NCBI GenBank assembly: GCA_027483945.1
Contig: JAIXTM010000005.1
Span: forward strand, 186,001-250,000
DNA length: 64,000 nucleotides
Source: Hyphomicrobiales bacterium
GTDB lineage: Bacteria; Pseudomonadota; Alphaproteobacteria; Rhizobiales; Beijerinckiaceae
Direction of reading: 5' to 3'
Shown here: one piece after another, positions 1 to 10,161 of the stretch
Layout: every line of letters starts with the position of its first letter
How positions within the stretch are numbered: position 1 is the first letter of the stretch
Made by a program: the position numbers and the translations under genes
Notes under the pieces: model-generated
What the model saw: only the letters and a program-made list of their open reading frames with translations
The model's database searches: none
What the model was told of the DNA's origin: nothing

Positions 1-652
1 CGATCCCGGCGAAGATGCCCGAGAGCGGGTTGACCTGAAAGGCCCGCGCCGTGCCGATGCCGTGGGAGGCAAGGCCCGCCGCGAAGCCCCGCGCCCGCGG
101 ATCGGCGATGCGCAGGAGGTTCATCAGCGGCGTGACGAGCACGGCGCCGGCGATGCCGGTGGCGATGACGAGCGTCGCGGTGAGCGAGGGCTCGCCGCCG
201 AGCTCCCGCGAGATGCCCATGGCGATGGCGGCCGTCACCGATTTCGGCGCCAGCGCGACGATGACCGGCCAGGGCGCGCCGAACGCGAAGGCGATGGCCA
301 CGGCCGAGACAACGGCGACGACCCCGCCCGCGACGAGCGCCGCCAGGATCGGCAAGGCCGCGCGGCGCACCTCCGGCCAGTGCCGGTAGAGTGGCACGGC
401 GAGGGCGACCGTCGCGGGACCGAGCAGGAAATGCACGAATTGCGCGCCCTCGAAATAGGTCTCGAAGGGCGTGCCGCTGACGGAGAGGAGGGTGGCCACG
501 ACCGCCACCGCGATGAGGACCGGATTGGCCAGCGGATGCCGCCCGAGGGCCGCGCTGAGCCGATCCGCCGCGGCATAGGCGGCAAGCGTCACCGTCAGCC
601 ACAGGAGAGGGCTGGCGGCGAGATAGACCCAGAGCGTTTCGGCCGGGCTCAT
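1..652 (-). CDS. lrgB: LrgB/CidB-family membrane protein (partial, runs off left edge)
   Basis: Reading the minus strand from ATG at 652 gives about 217 residues without a stop before the window edge, so the C-terminus is missing. The protein is almost wholly hydrophobic. Conserved LrgB stretches are visible: TYFEGAQFVHFLLGPATVA, a LAPKSVTAAIAMGIS segment, and ASHGIGTARAF near the visible end. LrgB proteins act with LrgA as holin/antiholin-like or small-metabolite (pyruvate or glycolate type) transport systems in the inner membrane; the substrate here cannot be told from sequence. The start overlaps the lrgA stop as ATGA, so the two are probably translationally coupled. It is last in an apparent operon queF, SGNH-like gene, lrgA, lrgB. 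Confidence 0.88.
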   Translation of the reverse strand, partial: MSPAETLWVYLAASPLLWLTVTLAAYAAADRLSAALGRHPLANPVLIAVAVVATLLSVSGTPFETYFEGAQFVHFLLGPATVALAVPLYRHWPEVRRAALPILAALVAGGVVAVVSAVAIAFAFGAPWPVIVALAPKSVTAAIAMGISRELGGEPSLTATLVIATGIAGAVLVTPLMNLLRIADPRARGFAAGLASHGIGTARAFQVNPLSGIFAGI

Positions 653-1029
653 GGCGCGCCGCCGCGGTCGGTCATGCGGGCGACCGCGCGGAAGACGAGG
701 GCGGAGACGACGAGGGTCAGCGCGGTCGAGACCAGCAGGGCCACGACGAGGCCCGTGCCGTGCTGCATCATCGTGCCGGCATGGCGGACGATGCCGGTGC
801 CGGCCGGGACAAAAAGGAGCGACAGGTTCGCCAGCAGCACGCCCGCCACCGTGCCGAGCGGCGTCGTGTCCACGGGCGCCGCTTCCGGCCGCAGGCGCCC
901 GCGCAGGGCGAGCGCGCCGACCATCAGGACGAGGCCGATCACCGGACCGGGCACGGGCAGGCCCAGGAAGCGGGCCAAGGCCTCCCCGGCGAGCTGGCAG
1001 AGAAGCAGCGCAAGGACCGCGCCGATCAT
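649..1029 (-). CDS. lrgA: LrgA/CidA-family membrane protein
   Basis: 126 residues with about four hydrophobic segments, the usual size for LrgA/CidA proteins. Family motifs are present: LPVPGPVIGL at residues 24-33 and FVPAGTGI at 73-80. The start at 1029 is chosen because it begins with a hydrophobic helix and overlaps the upstream stop as ATGA; the longer reading frame upstream adds only Arg/Pro-rich residues from the previous gene. LrgA works with LrgB, the next gene, as a two-protein inner-membrane system linked to murein hydrolase control or metabolite export. Confidence 0.88.
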   Translation of the reverse strand: MIGAVLALLLCQLAGEALARFLGLPVPGPVIGLVLMVGALALRGRLRPEAAPVDTTPLGTVAGVLLANLSLLFVPAGTGIVRHAGTMMQHGTGLVVALLVSTALTLVVSALVFRAVARMTDRGGAP

Positions 1030-2078
1030 GGCAGGACCCGCCAGTTCGGCCCGCCGCGCGCGCCGGACGCGGCAAGGGCCAGGACGTCCACGACCGAATG
1101 CGCCACCGGCAGGCGCACATGCAGCGGATCCCAATAGTTGGAATCCTCCACCGTCAGCGGCGTGGGGTAGCGGAAATCCACCAGCAGCGCGCCGTGGCTC
1201 CGGGCGATGGCCGCGATGCGCGCCTTGCAGCTGTCCTCGCGGGCCATGTCGGTCTCGCTCGCCTGCGACACGACATGGACCGGCGGTAGGACGAGGATGG
1301 CGCGGGTGATCGGCGGCGCGGCGGCGAGCGTCTCCTCCAGCCAGGCGAGCGCCGGAAAGGCATCGGGCGGCGCGCTGTCCACCGGCGCGGCCGGCGCCCG
1401 CGGGCGCGGCGGCTCGGCGGGACGCCCGGCGGCGCCCCAGATGTGGAACCGCGCGCGGGCGAGGTCGTAGGCCCCCTCCGGCGGCGTGAAGACCTCGAAC
1501 CCGTCGGCGCGCATCCGCTCCGGCAGCAGGCCGACGCGGTGGGCGGCGTGGCGGATCGCGATTTCCACCGTCTGGAAATTGGCGAGGCGGAACCAGTCGG
1601 TGCCGCCCAGCTCGTCATAGAGCCAGGGCGGGAAGGAGCGGAAGGTGATGCGCTTTCCCGGCGCGTCCGCGTCGCGCTCGCACCAGGTGCGGTCGATGCC
1701 GAAGATCAGGGTGCGCGGCCCGGCGATCTCGCGCAGGAAGAGCCCCGCCGCCTGCGTCTGTTCCCACGGCGTCGCCGCGTTCATGGCGAGGTTGGCGAAG
1801 CGCCCGCCGAGAACCCTATCGAGGCGCTCCGGATCCAGCAGCCGCAGCGTCGACGTGCCGAACACGGCGGAATCGTAGATCCGCGAGCGCACGATTTGCG
1901 GATACATGAAGCGCTGGTTCGTATCCATGATCGGGCCCGGCGCCCGGCCCGGCGCCGCCCGCAGGCCATAAGGATCGGCGATGATGGCGACCGCCAGCAG
2001 CAGCAGGAAGGCGAGCGCGCCCGCGCCCACGGCCAGGGCCGAAAAGCGCCACCAGGGCTCGAGCGCGCCTGCCCGCAT
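1026..2078 (-). CDS. membrane-anchored SGNH-like hypothetical protein
   Basis: 350 residues. One N-terminal hydrophobic helix (about residues 12-34) is followed by a soluble, probably periplasmic domain. I recognise no named family, but the layout fits an SGNH/GDSL-type fold: FGTST at 73-77 with Ser76 as possible nucleophile, and a late WDPLH motif with Asp317 and His320 matching the block V Asp-x-x-His dyad. The region around 220-245 is Pro/Ala-rich and probably a linker. Known SGNH proteins of this kind include DltD- and AlgX-like acyltransferases; substrate and activity here are unknown. It lies 6 bases after queF and overlaps lrgA by four bases. Confidence 0.7.
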   Translation of the reverse strand: MRAGALEPWWRFSALAVGAGALAFLLLLAVAIIADPYGLRAAPGRAPGPIMDTNQRFMYPQIVRSRIYDSAVFGTSTLRLLDPERLDRVLGGRFANLAMNAATPWEQTQAAGLFLREIAGPRTLIFGIDRTWCERDADAPGKRITFRSFPPWLYDELGGTDWFRLANFQTVEIAIRHAAHRVGLLPERMRADGFEVFTPPEGAYDLARARFHIWGAAGRPAEPPRPRAPAAPVDSAPPDAFPALAWLEETLAAAPPITRAILVLPPVHVVSQASETDMAREDSCKARIAAIARSHGALLVDFRYPTPLTVEDSNYWDPLHVRLPVAHSVVDVLALAASGARGGPNWRVLP

Positions 2079-2084
2079 CGGGCG

Positions 2085-2537
2085 TCAGCGTCCGCGATAG
2101 GGCGCGACGCCCTGGTCGGGCAGCCAGAGGTTCTTCGGAGGCTCGCCCGTCTGCCAGAACACGTCGATGGGGATGCCGCCGCGCGGATACCAATAGCCGC
2201 CAATGCGCAGCCAGCGCGGCTCCAGCAGCCCCGCGAGCCGCTTGCCGATGCCCACGGTGCAATCCTCGTGGAAGGCGCCGTGGTTGCGGAACGCGCCGAG
2301 ATAGAGCTTCAGCGACTTCGATTCCACGAGCCATTGGCCGGGCACGTAGTCGATGACGAGGATGCCGAAATCGGGCTGCGCCGTGACCGGGCAGATCGAC
2401 GTGAATTCGGGGCAGGTGAAGCGCGCCACGTAATCCGCGTCGGGATGCGGATTGGGCACGCGGTCGAGGACGGCCTCGTCCGGCGAGGCGGGGAGGGCGG
2501 CCGTGCGGCCGAGCTGAAGTTCGTCAGGATGGGTCAT
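2085..2537 (-). CDS. queF: NADPH-dependent 7-cyano-7-deazaguanine reductase
   Basis: 150 residues, the short single-domain (YkvM-like) QueF type. It reduces preQ0 to preQ1 in queuosine biosynthesis in the cytoplasm. Visible family signatures: [18 protein letters not shown] at about 41-58, with Cys49 as the thioimide-forming nucleophile and Asp56 as its partner; [16 protein letters not shown] at 72-87; and FHEDC at 89-93. The start at 2537 gives the conserved length; the upstream extension in frame is low-complexity and overlaps the promoter region. It is divergent from eno and heads the minus-strand operon. No preQ1 riboswitch-like structure was evident upstream. Confidence 0.93.
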   Translation of the reverse strand: MTHPDELQLGRTAALPASPDEAVLDRVPNPHPDADYVARFTCPEFTSICPVTAQPDFGILVIDYVPGQWLVESKSLKLYLGAFRNHGAFHEDCTVGIGKRLAGLLEPRWLRIGGYWYPRGGIPIDVFWQTGEPPKNLWLPDQGVAPYRGR

Positions 2538-2539
2538 GA

Positions 2540-3979
<1,440 letters not shown>

Positions 3980-3982
3980 AGC

Positions 3983-5014
3983 CTATCCGTCCTGCCTGAC
4001 CGTCGGCGGGCACGCCTCGTCGTCCAGCGTGACGACGAGGCTGCCGCGCTTGCGCCCCGTATCCGCGCGGGCGTGGGCGGCGGGCAGCGCCTCGAACGGA
4101 TAGACCGCCTCCACGGGCGGCCGGACAAGGCCGCGCGCGGCGAGATGGGCGAGCGCCGCCAGATCCTCGGGCCTCTCCGCCGCGGGGCCCGCGATGCAGC
4201 GCCGCCCCGCGCGGCGGCGGACCAGGAGGTCGCCGAGGCCGCTGGCGATGGCGAGGTACCGGCCGCCGTCCCTGAGCATGGGGCAGGCGGTCCTGAACGA
4301 CAGCGCGCCGACAGCGTCGGCGACGATGTCCCACCGTTCCCGCCCGGCTTTCATGTCCTCGGCGGCATAGTCGATGGTCGCGGCGGCGCCGAGCTGCCGC
4401 GCCATGTCCGCGTTGGCGGCCGAGGTCACCGCCGTCACGCTGGCGCCGCCGAGCTGCGCGAGACGGACGAGGGCGGCGCCCACGGTGCCGGACGCCCCGA
4501 CGACCAGAACCTCTTCGCCCGGACGCAGGCCGGCCCGCCGCAGATAGTCCATGGCCGTCAGCCCGCCGAAGCCGAGGGCCGCGGCATCGGCGATGCCCAG
4601 AGCCGGCGGCCTTGGCACGATGGCGGCCCGCTCGGAGACCAGGGCATAGGCGCCGTGCGCGCCCTGCCTCAACCCGGTGAAGGCGATGACCGGCTCGCCT
4701 GGCCGGAAGCGGGTGACGCCGGCGCCGACCGCCGCGACGATACCCGTGAATTCGGTCCCCAGGATGGGCTGGCGGGGGCGGCTCCAGCCGAGGGCGAGCC
4801 GGCCGAGGGTCGTCATGCCCGGCGGCAGGTCGAGGCTGCGGATGCGCCGGTCGCCGGACGAGACGGTGGTCGCCTGGACCCTGACGAGGACATCGCCCTT
4901 GCCGGGTCGCGGCACCGGCACGTCCCGGAGCGCCAGCACCTCCGGGCCGCCATAGCGCGTGACGTGCCAGGCCTGGATGATCGTCGGGACGTGAGCGTCG
5001 GCCATGGGTTCCAA
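3983..5014 (-). CDS. zinc-independent MDR-family NAD(P)-dependent oxidoreductase (quinone oxidoreductase-like)
   Basis: 343 residues (339 if the second ATG at 5002 is used). It belongs to the medium-chain dehydrogenase/reductase superfamily: N-terminal GroES-like part with GGPEVLALRDVPVPRPGKGDVLV, then a Rossmann region with VVGASGTVGAALVRLAQLGGA as the nucleotide-binding glycine motif. The cysteine cluster and catalytic zinc ligands of true alcohol dehydrogenases are missing, pointing to a quinone oxidoreductase or enoyl reductase type. The substrate cannot be assigned. The gene is an insertion on the opposite strand between eno and ftsB, which are adjacent in many relatives. Confidence 0.85.
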   Translation of the reverse strand: MEPMADAHVPTIIQAWHVTRYGGPEVLALRDVPVPRPGKGDVLVRVQATTVSSGDRRIRSLDLPPGMTTLGRLALGWSRPRQPILGTEFTGIVAAVGAGVTRFRPGEPVIAFTGLRQGAHGAYALVSERAAIVPRPPALGIADAAALGFGGLTAMDYLRRAGLRPGEEVLVVGASGTVGAALVRLAQLGGASVTAVTSAANADMARQLGAAATIDYAAEDMKAGRERWDIVADAVGALSFRTACPMLRDGGRYLAIASGLGDLLVRRRAGRRCIAGPAAERPEDLAALAHLAARGLVRPPVEAVYPFEALPAAHARADTGRKRGSLVVTLDDEACPPTVRQDG

Positions 5015-5083
5015 CGGAAGCGGGACGGTGGCGGGACTGCACGGTTAACAGAATCGAAAGCGGCGCGCGTCCATGTTTGCGCC

Positions 5084-5416
5084 ATGGTCGTCCGCTCCCG
5101 TCTCCGCTCCATCGCGATCCCGCTGGCGCTCTACGCCATCGCGGCGGCGCTCGTCGGCTTCTTCGTCGTCCAGGCGCATCAGGGCGAGCGCGGTCTTGAA
5201 GCCAAGCTGGCGCTCAAGCGCCAGATCCTGGAGCTGAACGAGGAGGTCTCGGCGCTCAAGGAGACGCGGACCGAATGGGAGCGGCGCATCGCCCTCCTGC
5301 AGGCCGACGAGATCGACCGCGACCTGCTCGACGAGTTCAGCCGTGCAACCCTAGGGCGTGTGCACCGCAACGATGTCGTCGTGATGTTTCCCGCACCGCA
5401 ACAACCGGCGCGCTGA
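5084..5416 (+). CDS. ftsB: septum formation initiator FtsB/DivIC-like
   Basis: 110 residues: short basic cytoplasmic N-terminus, one transmembrane helix (about residues 10-28), then a coiled coil (about 32-80) with heptad Leu residues, and a short tail containing NDVVVMFP. This is the bitopic architecture of FtsB, part of the FtsQ-FtsB-FtsL divisome complex. The start at 5084 places a basic stretch directly before the transmembrane helix; the open frame upstream is antisense to the oxidoreductase. Position between eno and pdhA is typical for alphaproteobacteria and supports the call. Confidence 0.88.
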   Translation: MVVRSRLRSIAIPLALYAIAAALVGFFVVQAHQGERGLEAKLALKRQILELNEEVSALKETRTEWERRIALLQADEIDRDLLDEFSRATLGRVHRNDVVVMFPAPQQPAR

Positions 5417-5430
5417 GCTCCCAAACCGCG

Positions 5431-5449
5431 TTAACTCGAATCGGGTTAA
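5431..5449. promoter_or_regulatory. inverted repeat upstream of pdhA, possible operator
   Basis: TTAACTCGA followed by ATCGGGTTAA forms an imperfect inverted repeat about 120 bases before the pdhA ATG. It contains two TTAA boxes 11 bases apart, so it does not match the 7-base spacing of a full CtrA site. Which regulator, if any, binds here is unknown. Confidence 0.3.
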
Positions 5450-5567
5450 GTGCTGGAAACCGTGCGTTTTCAGGCACTTCGGTTTGTGGCGAAACGCTTT
5501 TCACCCCCTCGCTTTCCGCATTCGACTAGGCTAAGACTTTCGTCGAGGAAATTGCCCGGAGAGTGCC

Positions 5568-6632
5568 ATGGCCGTTGCCGCCCGTAAGCCCGCGCGCACA
5601 ACCGCTGCGCCCAAAAGCGCGCAGAAACCCGCATCGAAATCAGCCGGCAAAAACGGCAAGGGCGAAGCCCGCGCCTGGACGAAGGACGAGGAGGTCCGCG
5701 CCTATCGCGAGATGCTCCTGATCCGCCGGTTCGAGGAGAAGGCGGGCCAGATGTACGGCATGGGCCTGATCGGCGGCTTCTGCCACCTCTATATCGGCCA
5801 GGAGGCCGTCGTCGTCGGCATGCAGATGGCGACGAAGGAAGGCGACCAGGTCATCACCGGCTACCGCGACCACGGCCACATGCTGGCCTGCGGGATGGAC
5901 GCCAAGGGCGTTATGGCCGAGCTGACGGGCCGGCGCGGGGGGTATTCCCGCGGCAAGGGCGGCTCGATGCACATGTTCTCCAAGGAGAAGCATTTCTACG
6001 GCGGCCACGGCATCGTCGGCGCCCAGGTGTCGCTGGGAACGGGCCTCGCCTTCGCCAACAGCTACCGCGAGAACGGCAACGTCTCGCTGACCTATTTCGG
6101 CGACGGCGCCGCCAACCAGGGCCAGGTCTACGAGAGCTTCAACATGGCGGAGCTGTGGAAGCTCCCCGTGGTCTACATCATCGAGAACAACAAGTACGCG
6201 ATGGGCACGTCGGTGAACCGCGCCTCGGCGCAGACCGACTTCTCCAAGCGCGGCGTGTCCTTCAATATTCCCGGCGAGCAGGTGGACGGGATGGACGTCC
6301 GCGCCGTGCGCGAGGCGGGCGAGCGCGCCATCGCCTGGGCCCGCTCCGGCAAGGGCCCCTACATCCTGGAGATGCAGACCTACCGCTATCGCGGCCATTC
6401 CATGTCCGACCCGGCCAAGTACCGGACGAAGGACGAGGTGACGCGGATGCGCGAGGAGCGCGATCCGATCGAGCAGGTGCGCCGCCGCCTGCTGGAACAG
6501 TGGAAGATGAAGGAGGAGGAGCTCAAGGCGATCGACGCCGAGGTGCGCGAGATCGTCAACGAGTCCGCCGAGTTCGCGACCCACGATCCGGAGCCGGATC
6601 CGTCGGAGCTCTACACCGACATCGTGCTCTGA
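5568..6632 (+). CDS. pdhA: pyruvate dehydrogenase E1 component, alpha subunit
   Basis: 354 residues, two-subunit (alpha2beta2) E1 type. It decarboxylates pyruvate using thiamine diphosphate and, with E1-beta, acetylates the lipoyl group of E2. Visible: an unusual Ala/Lys-rich leader (residues 1-35), YIGQEAVVVG, the thiamine diphosphate/Mg motif GDGAANQGQ (178-186) to ENN (206-208), and the phosphorylation-loop homologue YRYRGHSMSDP (272-282). The ATG has GGAGAG about 6 bases before it. First gene of the pdhA-pdhB-pdhC-(orphan)-lpd operon, with 58 bases to pdhB. Confidence 0.97.
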   Translation: MAVAARKPARTTAAPKSAQKPASKSAGKNGKGEARAWTKDEEVRAYREMLLIRRFEEKAGQMYGMGLIGGFCHLYIGQEAVVVGMQMATKEGDQVITGYRDHGHMLACGMDAKGVMAELTGRRGGYSRGKGGSMHMFSKEKHFYGGHGIVGAQVSLGTGLAFANSYRENGNVSLTYFGDGAANQGQVYESFNMAELWKLPVVYIIENNKYAMGTSVNRASAQTDFSKRGVSFNIPGEQVDGMDVRAVREAGERAIAWARSGKGPYILEMQTYRYRGHSMSDPAKYRTKDEVTRMREERDPIEQVRRRLLEQWKMKEEELKAIDAEVREIVNESAEFATHDPEPDPSELYTDIVL

Positions 6633-6690
6633 CCAGGGCGCCAGCACCCCTTATCGCGCGTAACGCGTCTCACATCCCCCGAGTGATCCG

Positions 6691-8118
6691 ATGCCGATCG
6701 ATGTTCTGATGCCGGCCCTGTCGCCCACCATGGAGCAGGGCAAACTCGCCAAATGGCTCAAGAAGGAGGGCGACACGGTCAAGTCCGGCGACGTCCTCGC
6801 CGAGATCGAGACCGACAAGGCGACCATGGAGGTCGAGGCGGTGGACGAGGGCGTCCTCGCCAAGATCCTGGTGGCCGAGGGCACCGACGAGGTGAAGGTC
6901 AACACCCCCATCGCCGTTATCGCCGGCGAGGGCGAGGACGCCAGCGCTGCGCAGGCGTCCTCGAAGGCCTCCTCCGGGCCCGAGACGTCCAAGGACGCCA
7001 AGGTCGCCGAATCGATGCCGCCCGTCGTGACCGGCGAGGCGCCCAAGGTCGCCGCGGCGCCGAAATCGGACTCGGCGGTCGCGAACCCGCCGCAGCCGGA
7101 CGTGGAGCCCGAGCCCGAAGTGCCGGCCGGCACCGAGTTCGTCACGATGACGGTACGCGAGGCGCTCCGCGACGCCATGGCCGAGGAAATGCGCCGCAGC
7201 GGCGACGTCTTCGTCATGGGCGAGGAGGTCGCCGAGTACCAAGGCGCCTACAAGGTGACGCAGGGCCTGCTGCAGGAATTCGGCGCCAAGCGCGTCATCG
7301 ACACGCCGATCACGGAGCACGGCTTCGCCGGCGTCGCCACCGGCGCCGCCTTCACGGGCCTCAGGCCCGTCGTGGAGTTCATGACCTTCAACTTCGCGAT
7401 GCAGGCCATCGACCACATCATCAATTCGGCCGCCAAGACGCTCTACATGTCCGGCGGTCAGCTCGGCTGCCCCATCGTGTTCCGCGGCCCCAACGGCGCC
7501 GCCGCCCGCGTCGGCGCGCAGCACAGCCAGGACTACACGGCCTGGTATTCCTCGATCCCGGGCCTCAAGGTCATCGCGCCCTACACGGCGGCGGATGCCA
7601 AGGGCCTGCTCAAGGCCGCGATCCGCGATCCCAACCCGGTCGTGTTCCTGGAGAACGAGATCCTCTACGGCCAGTCCTTCCAGGTGCCGAAGCTCGACGA
7701 TTTCGTCCTGCCCATCGGCAAGGCGCGCGTCGCCCGGGCCGGCAAGGACGTGACCATCGTCTCGTTCTCCATCGGCATGTCCTATGCGCTGAAGGCCGCG
7801 GACGAACTCGCCAAGGAAGGCATCGAGGCGGAGGTCATCGACCTGCGCACGATCCGCCCGCTGGATATCGACACGATCATCAGGTCCGTCGCCAAGACGC
7901 ACCGGATCGTCACGGTGGAGGAGGGCTGGGCCCAGTCCGGCATCGGCGCCGAGATCGGCGCGCGGCTGATGGAGAAGGCGTTCGACCATCTGGACGCGCC
8001 GGTCCTGCGCGTGTCCGGCAAGGACGTGCCGATGCCCTACGCCGCAAACCTCGAAAAGCTCGCGCTGCCTTCGGTGGCCGAGGTGATCGAGGCGGCCAAG
8101 GCCGTGATGTATCGCTGA
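6691..8118 (+). CDS. pdhB: pyruvate dehydrogenase E1 component, beta subunit with N-terminal lipoyl domain
   Basis: 475 residues against roughly 330 for a plain E1-beta. The extra part is an N-terminal lipoyl (biotinyl-lipoyl) domain (about 1-80) with the lipoylation motif [11 protein letters not shown] and target Lys43. An acidic Ala/Pro linker (about 85-145) follows, then the E1-beta catalytic and C-terminal transketolase-like domains, from [17 protein letters not shown] onward. Lipoylated E1-beta is a known alphaproteobacterial form. Its lipoyl domain is nearly identical to that of pdhC, the next gene (71 of the first 83 residues). 16 bases separate pdhB from pdhC. Confidence 0.97.
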   Translation: MPIDVLMPALSPTMEQGKLAKWLKKEGDTVKSGDVLAEIETDKATMEVEAVDEGVLAKILVAEGTDEVKVNTPIAVIAGEGEDASAAQASSKASSGPETSKDAKVAESMPPVVTGEAPKVAAAPKSDSAVANPPQPDVEPEPEVPAGTEFVTMTVREALRDAMAEEMRRSGDVFVMGEEVAEYQGAYKVTQGLLQEFGAKRVIDTPITEHGFAGVATGAAFTGLRPVVEFMTFNFAMQAIDHIINSAAKTLYMSGGQLGCPIVFRGPNGAAARVGAQHSQDYTAWYSSIPGLKVIAPYTAADAKGLLKAAIRDPNPVVFLENEILYGQSFQVPKLDDFVLPIGKARVARAGKDVTIVSFSIGMSYALKAADELAKEGIEAEVIDLRTIRPLDIDTIIRSVAKTHRIVTVEEGWAQSGIGAEIGARLMEKAFDHLDAPVLRVSGKDVPMPYAANLEKLALPSVAEVIEAAKAVMYR

Positions 8119-8134
8119 TCCGAGGGAGCGTCCG

Positions 8135-9496
8135 ATGCCCATCAACGTGCTGATGCCCGCTCTCTCTCCCACGATGGAGAAGGGCAACCTCGCCAAGTGG
8201 CTGAAGAAGGAAGGCGACACCATCAAGTCCGGCGACGTGCTGGCCGAGATCGAGACCGACAAGGCGACGATGGAGGTCGAGGCGGTCGACGAGGGCGTGC
8301 TCGCCAAGATCGTCGTGCCGGAAGGCACGGCCGACGTGCCGGTGAACGACCTGATCGCGATCATCGCCGGGGAGGGCGAGGACGTGAAGGCGGCCGCGTC
8401 CGGCGGCGGCGCCACCGCGCCCGCGCCCAAGGCCGCCGCTGCCGAGGCTCCCAAGGAGGCCAAGGCCGAGGCCGCCGCGGCCGAGAAGGGCTACGGCGTG
8501 AATCCGGGCGCCGCGCCGGCTCCCGCCGCCTCCGCGCCGGCATCCTCCGGCGGCCGCATCGCCGCGTCGCCCCTGGCCAGGCGCCTGGCGAAGGAGGCGG
8601 GGCTCGACCTCGCCGCGATCCAGGGCTCGGGCCCGCACGGGCGCATCGTCGAGCGCGACGTCCTCGCCGCGAAGTCCGGAGGAGCGCCGAAGGCCGCTGC
8701 CGCGCCGCAGGCCGCCGCCGCCGCGCCCAAGGCCGCTGCCGCCCCGGCCCCGTCCATGTCGGACGACCAGGTCAAGAAGCTCTTCGCGGAAGGCTCCTAC
8801 GAGGAAGTGCCGCATGACGGCATGCGCAAGACGATCGCGAAGCGCCTGCTGGAAGCCAAGCAGACGATCCCGCATTTCTACCTGACGATCGACTGCCAGC
8901 TCGACGCGCTGCTGGCCCTGCGCGAGCAGATCAACGCGGCGGCGCCCGTCACCGACGGCAAGCCCGCCTACAAGCTCTCGGTCAACGATTTCGTCATCAA
9001 GGCGCATGCGCTGGCCCTGAAGCGTGTGCCGGAGGCCAACGTCTCCTGGACGGACGGCGCCATGCTCAAGCACAAGCATGCGGATGTGGGCGTCGCGGTC
9101 TCGATCCCGGGCGGGCTCATCACGCCGATCATCCGGGACGCGTGCCACAAGAGCCTGTCCGCCATCTCCAACGAGATGAAGGACTATGCGGCGCGCGCCA
9201 AGGCGCGGAAGCTGAAGCCCGAGGAATACCAGGGCGGCACCACCGCCGTGTCCAATCTCGGCATGTTCGGCGTCAAGGACTTCGCGGCCATCGTGAACCC
9301 GCCGCACGCGACGATCCTGGCGGTCGGCGCGGGCGAGAAGCGCCCGGTGGTGAAGGCCGACGGGACGCTGGGCGTCGCGACGGTGATGTCGGTGACGCTG
9401 TCGACCGATCACCGCGCCGTGGACGGCGCGCTCGGCGCCGAGCTGATGGCGGCGTTCAAGCAGCTCATCGAGAACCCGATGGGGATGCTGGTGTGA
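8135..9496 (+). CDS. pdhC: dihydrolipoamide acetyltransferase (E2 of pyruvate dehydrogenase)
   Basis: 453 residues. Order of parts: one lipoyl domain (about 1-80, Lys43 in ETDKATM), an Ala/Pro-rich flexible linker, the peripheral subunit-binding domain ([16 protein letters not shown] to [11 protein letters not shown], about 145-180), a second Ala-rich linker, and the catalytic acetyltransferase core. The core ends with the active-site motif DHRAVDG (425-431, His426). It transfers the acetyl group from lipoate to CoA and forms the core of the complex. The last codons overlap the following orphan gene (GTGA). That orphan separates pdhC from lpd. Confidence 0.97.
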   Translation: MPINVLMPALSPTMEKGNLAKWLKKEGDTIKSGDVLAEIETDKATMEVEAVDEGVLAKIVVPEGTADVPVNDLIAIIAGEGEDVKAAASGGGATAPAPKAAAAEAPKEAKAEAAAAEKGYGVNPGAAPAPAASAPASSGGRIAASPLARRLAKEAGLDLAAIQGSGPHGRIVERDVLAAKSGGAPKAAAAPQAAAAAPKAAAAPAPSMSDDQVKKLFAEGSYEEVPHDGMRKTIAKRLLEAKQTIPHFYLTIDCQLDALLALREQINAAAPVTDGKPAYKLSVNDFVIKAHALALKRVPEANVSWTDGAMLKHKHADVGVAVSIPGGLITPIIRDACHKSLSAISNEMKDYAARAKARKLKPEEYQGGTTAVSNLGMFGVKDFAAIVNPPHATILAVGAGEKRPVVKADGTLGVATVMSVTLSTDHRAVDGALGAELMAAFKQLIENPMGMLV

Positions 9497-10161
9497 GATT
9501 GGACTACCCCACCGCTAAGCGTGAGGGCGTAGGAGGCGAACTCGACTGGCTATTCGACTTATGTGAGGCTTGGAATTTACGTATTGGCGAGTACACACAA
9601 ACAGTACATCCGTCTGAGCTCTGCCAATATCGCGAATATATGCTCGCGCAAGCTTTCACGCTTGCTCTTAGTTTGGAGCCTTTGGTTGACGGTGGGCACG
9701 CGCTTGCCGCGAAGGTTCTTGCTAGATCTATATTCGAGCGTGTGGGTGGTTTTAACTGCCTCCAGAAATATCCGGATGAATATATCTCGGAATGGAATTT
9801 AGGATGGCGGTATGGAAAACGCCCAAACCTCAGAAAGTGCTTGGCAGAAATCCCTGTGCTTTCGGTAGGTTCTAATTCAGCTCTGATTGGCTTTTTGTAC
9901 ACACGGTGCAACGAGCTTGTTCACGGCGGTAAGGATGCGGTACTAGATCTCTATGTTGATGATGGCGACGACCGCGCGTTGCTTATTTCCGGACCACAGC
10001 TTGGGGACGAAAGAGCAATGGCTAGCTGTCGGAGCTTGGTTGGGCTGGCCGTTATGGCTGTGCTCGACGCTAGTCTTGCGGCATACCCAGAAGTTTTCGA
10101 GAGCGAGCTGCAGAAGTTGAAAGAAGCCTCCCCGCAAGGGGGAGGGGAAGCACGAGGCTGA
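9493..10161 (+). CDS. AT-rich orphan protein with possible HEPN-type R-x5-H motif
   Basis: 222 codons, starting at a GTG that overlaps the pdhC stop (GTGA) with GGGGAT about 7 bases before it; the next in-frame ATG is only at 9640. Two 60-base lines inside the gene are about 45 percent GC, far below the very GC-rich flanks, and codon use is correspondingly unlike the neighbours, which suggests horizontal acquisition. I do not recognise the whole protein. It looks soluble and alpha-helical. Residues 137-146 ([10 protein letters not shown]) match the HEPN nuclease/nucleotide-binding motif, Arg138-x5-His144 with a polar residue close after Arg. HEPN domains occur in toxins and defence RNases but also in inactive proteins, so function is open. 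The last 14 codons are GC-rich and form a repeat hairpin. Confidence 0.72.
   Translation: MRLDYPTAKREGVGGELDWLFDLCEAWNLRIGEYTQTVHPSELCQYREYMLAQAFTLALSLEPLVDGGHALAAKVLARSIFERVGGFNCLQKYPDEYISEWNLGWRYGKRPNLRKCLAEIPVLSVGSNSALIGFLYTRCNELVHGGKDAVLDLYVDDGDDRALLISGPQLGDERAMASCRSLVGLAVMAVLDASLAAYPEVFESELQKLKEASPQGGGEARG
10127..10146. repeat. GC-rich hairpin at the 3' end of the orphan gene
   Basis: CCTCCCC, loop GCAA, then GGGGGAGG. The same arms and loop, followed by GGGAAGC, occur again at about 26555-26576 between hflX and mazG, so this is a dispersed repeat. It forms the last codons of the orphan gene and sits 20 bases before lpd. Confidence 0.7.

Noticed and set aside
5431-5449. Full CtrA site before pdhA
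   Set aside because: The two TTAA boxes are 11 bases apart instead of 7, so the consensus is not met.
9504-9911. 135-codon minus-strand frame opposite the AT-rich orphan gene
   Set aside because: No ribosome site or recognisable domain. The plus-strand frame is longer, coupled to pdhC, and carries the HEPN-like motif, so it is the better gene.
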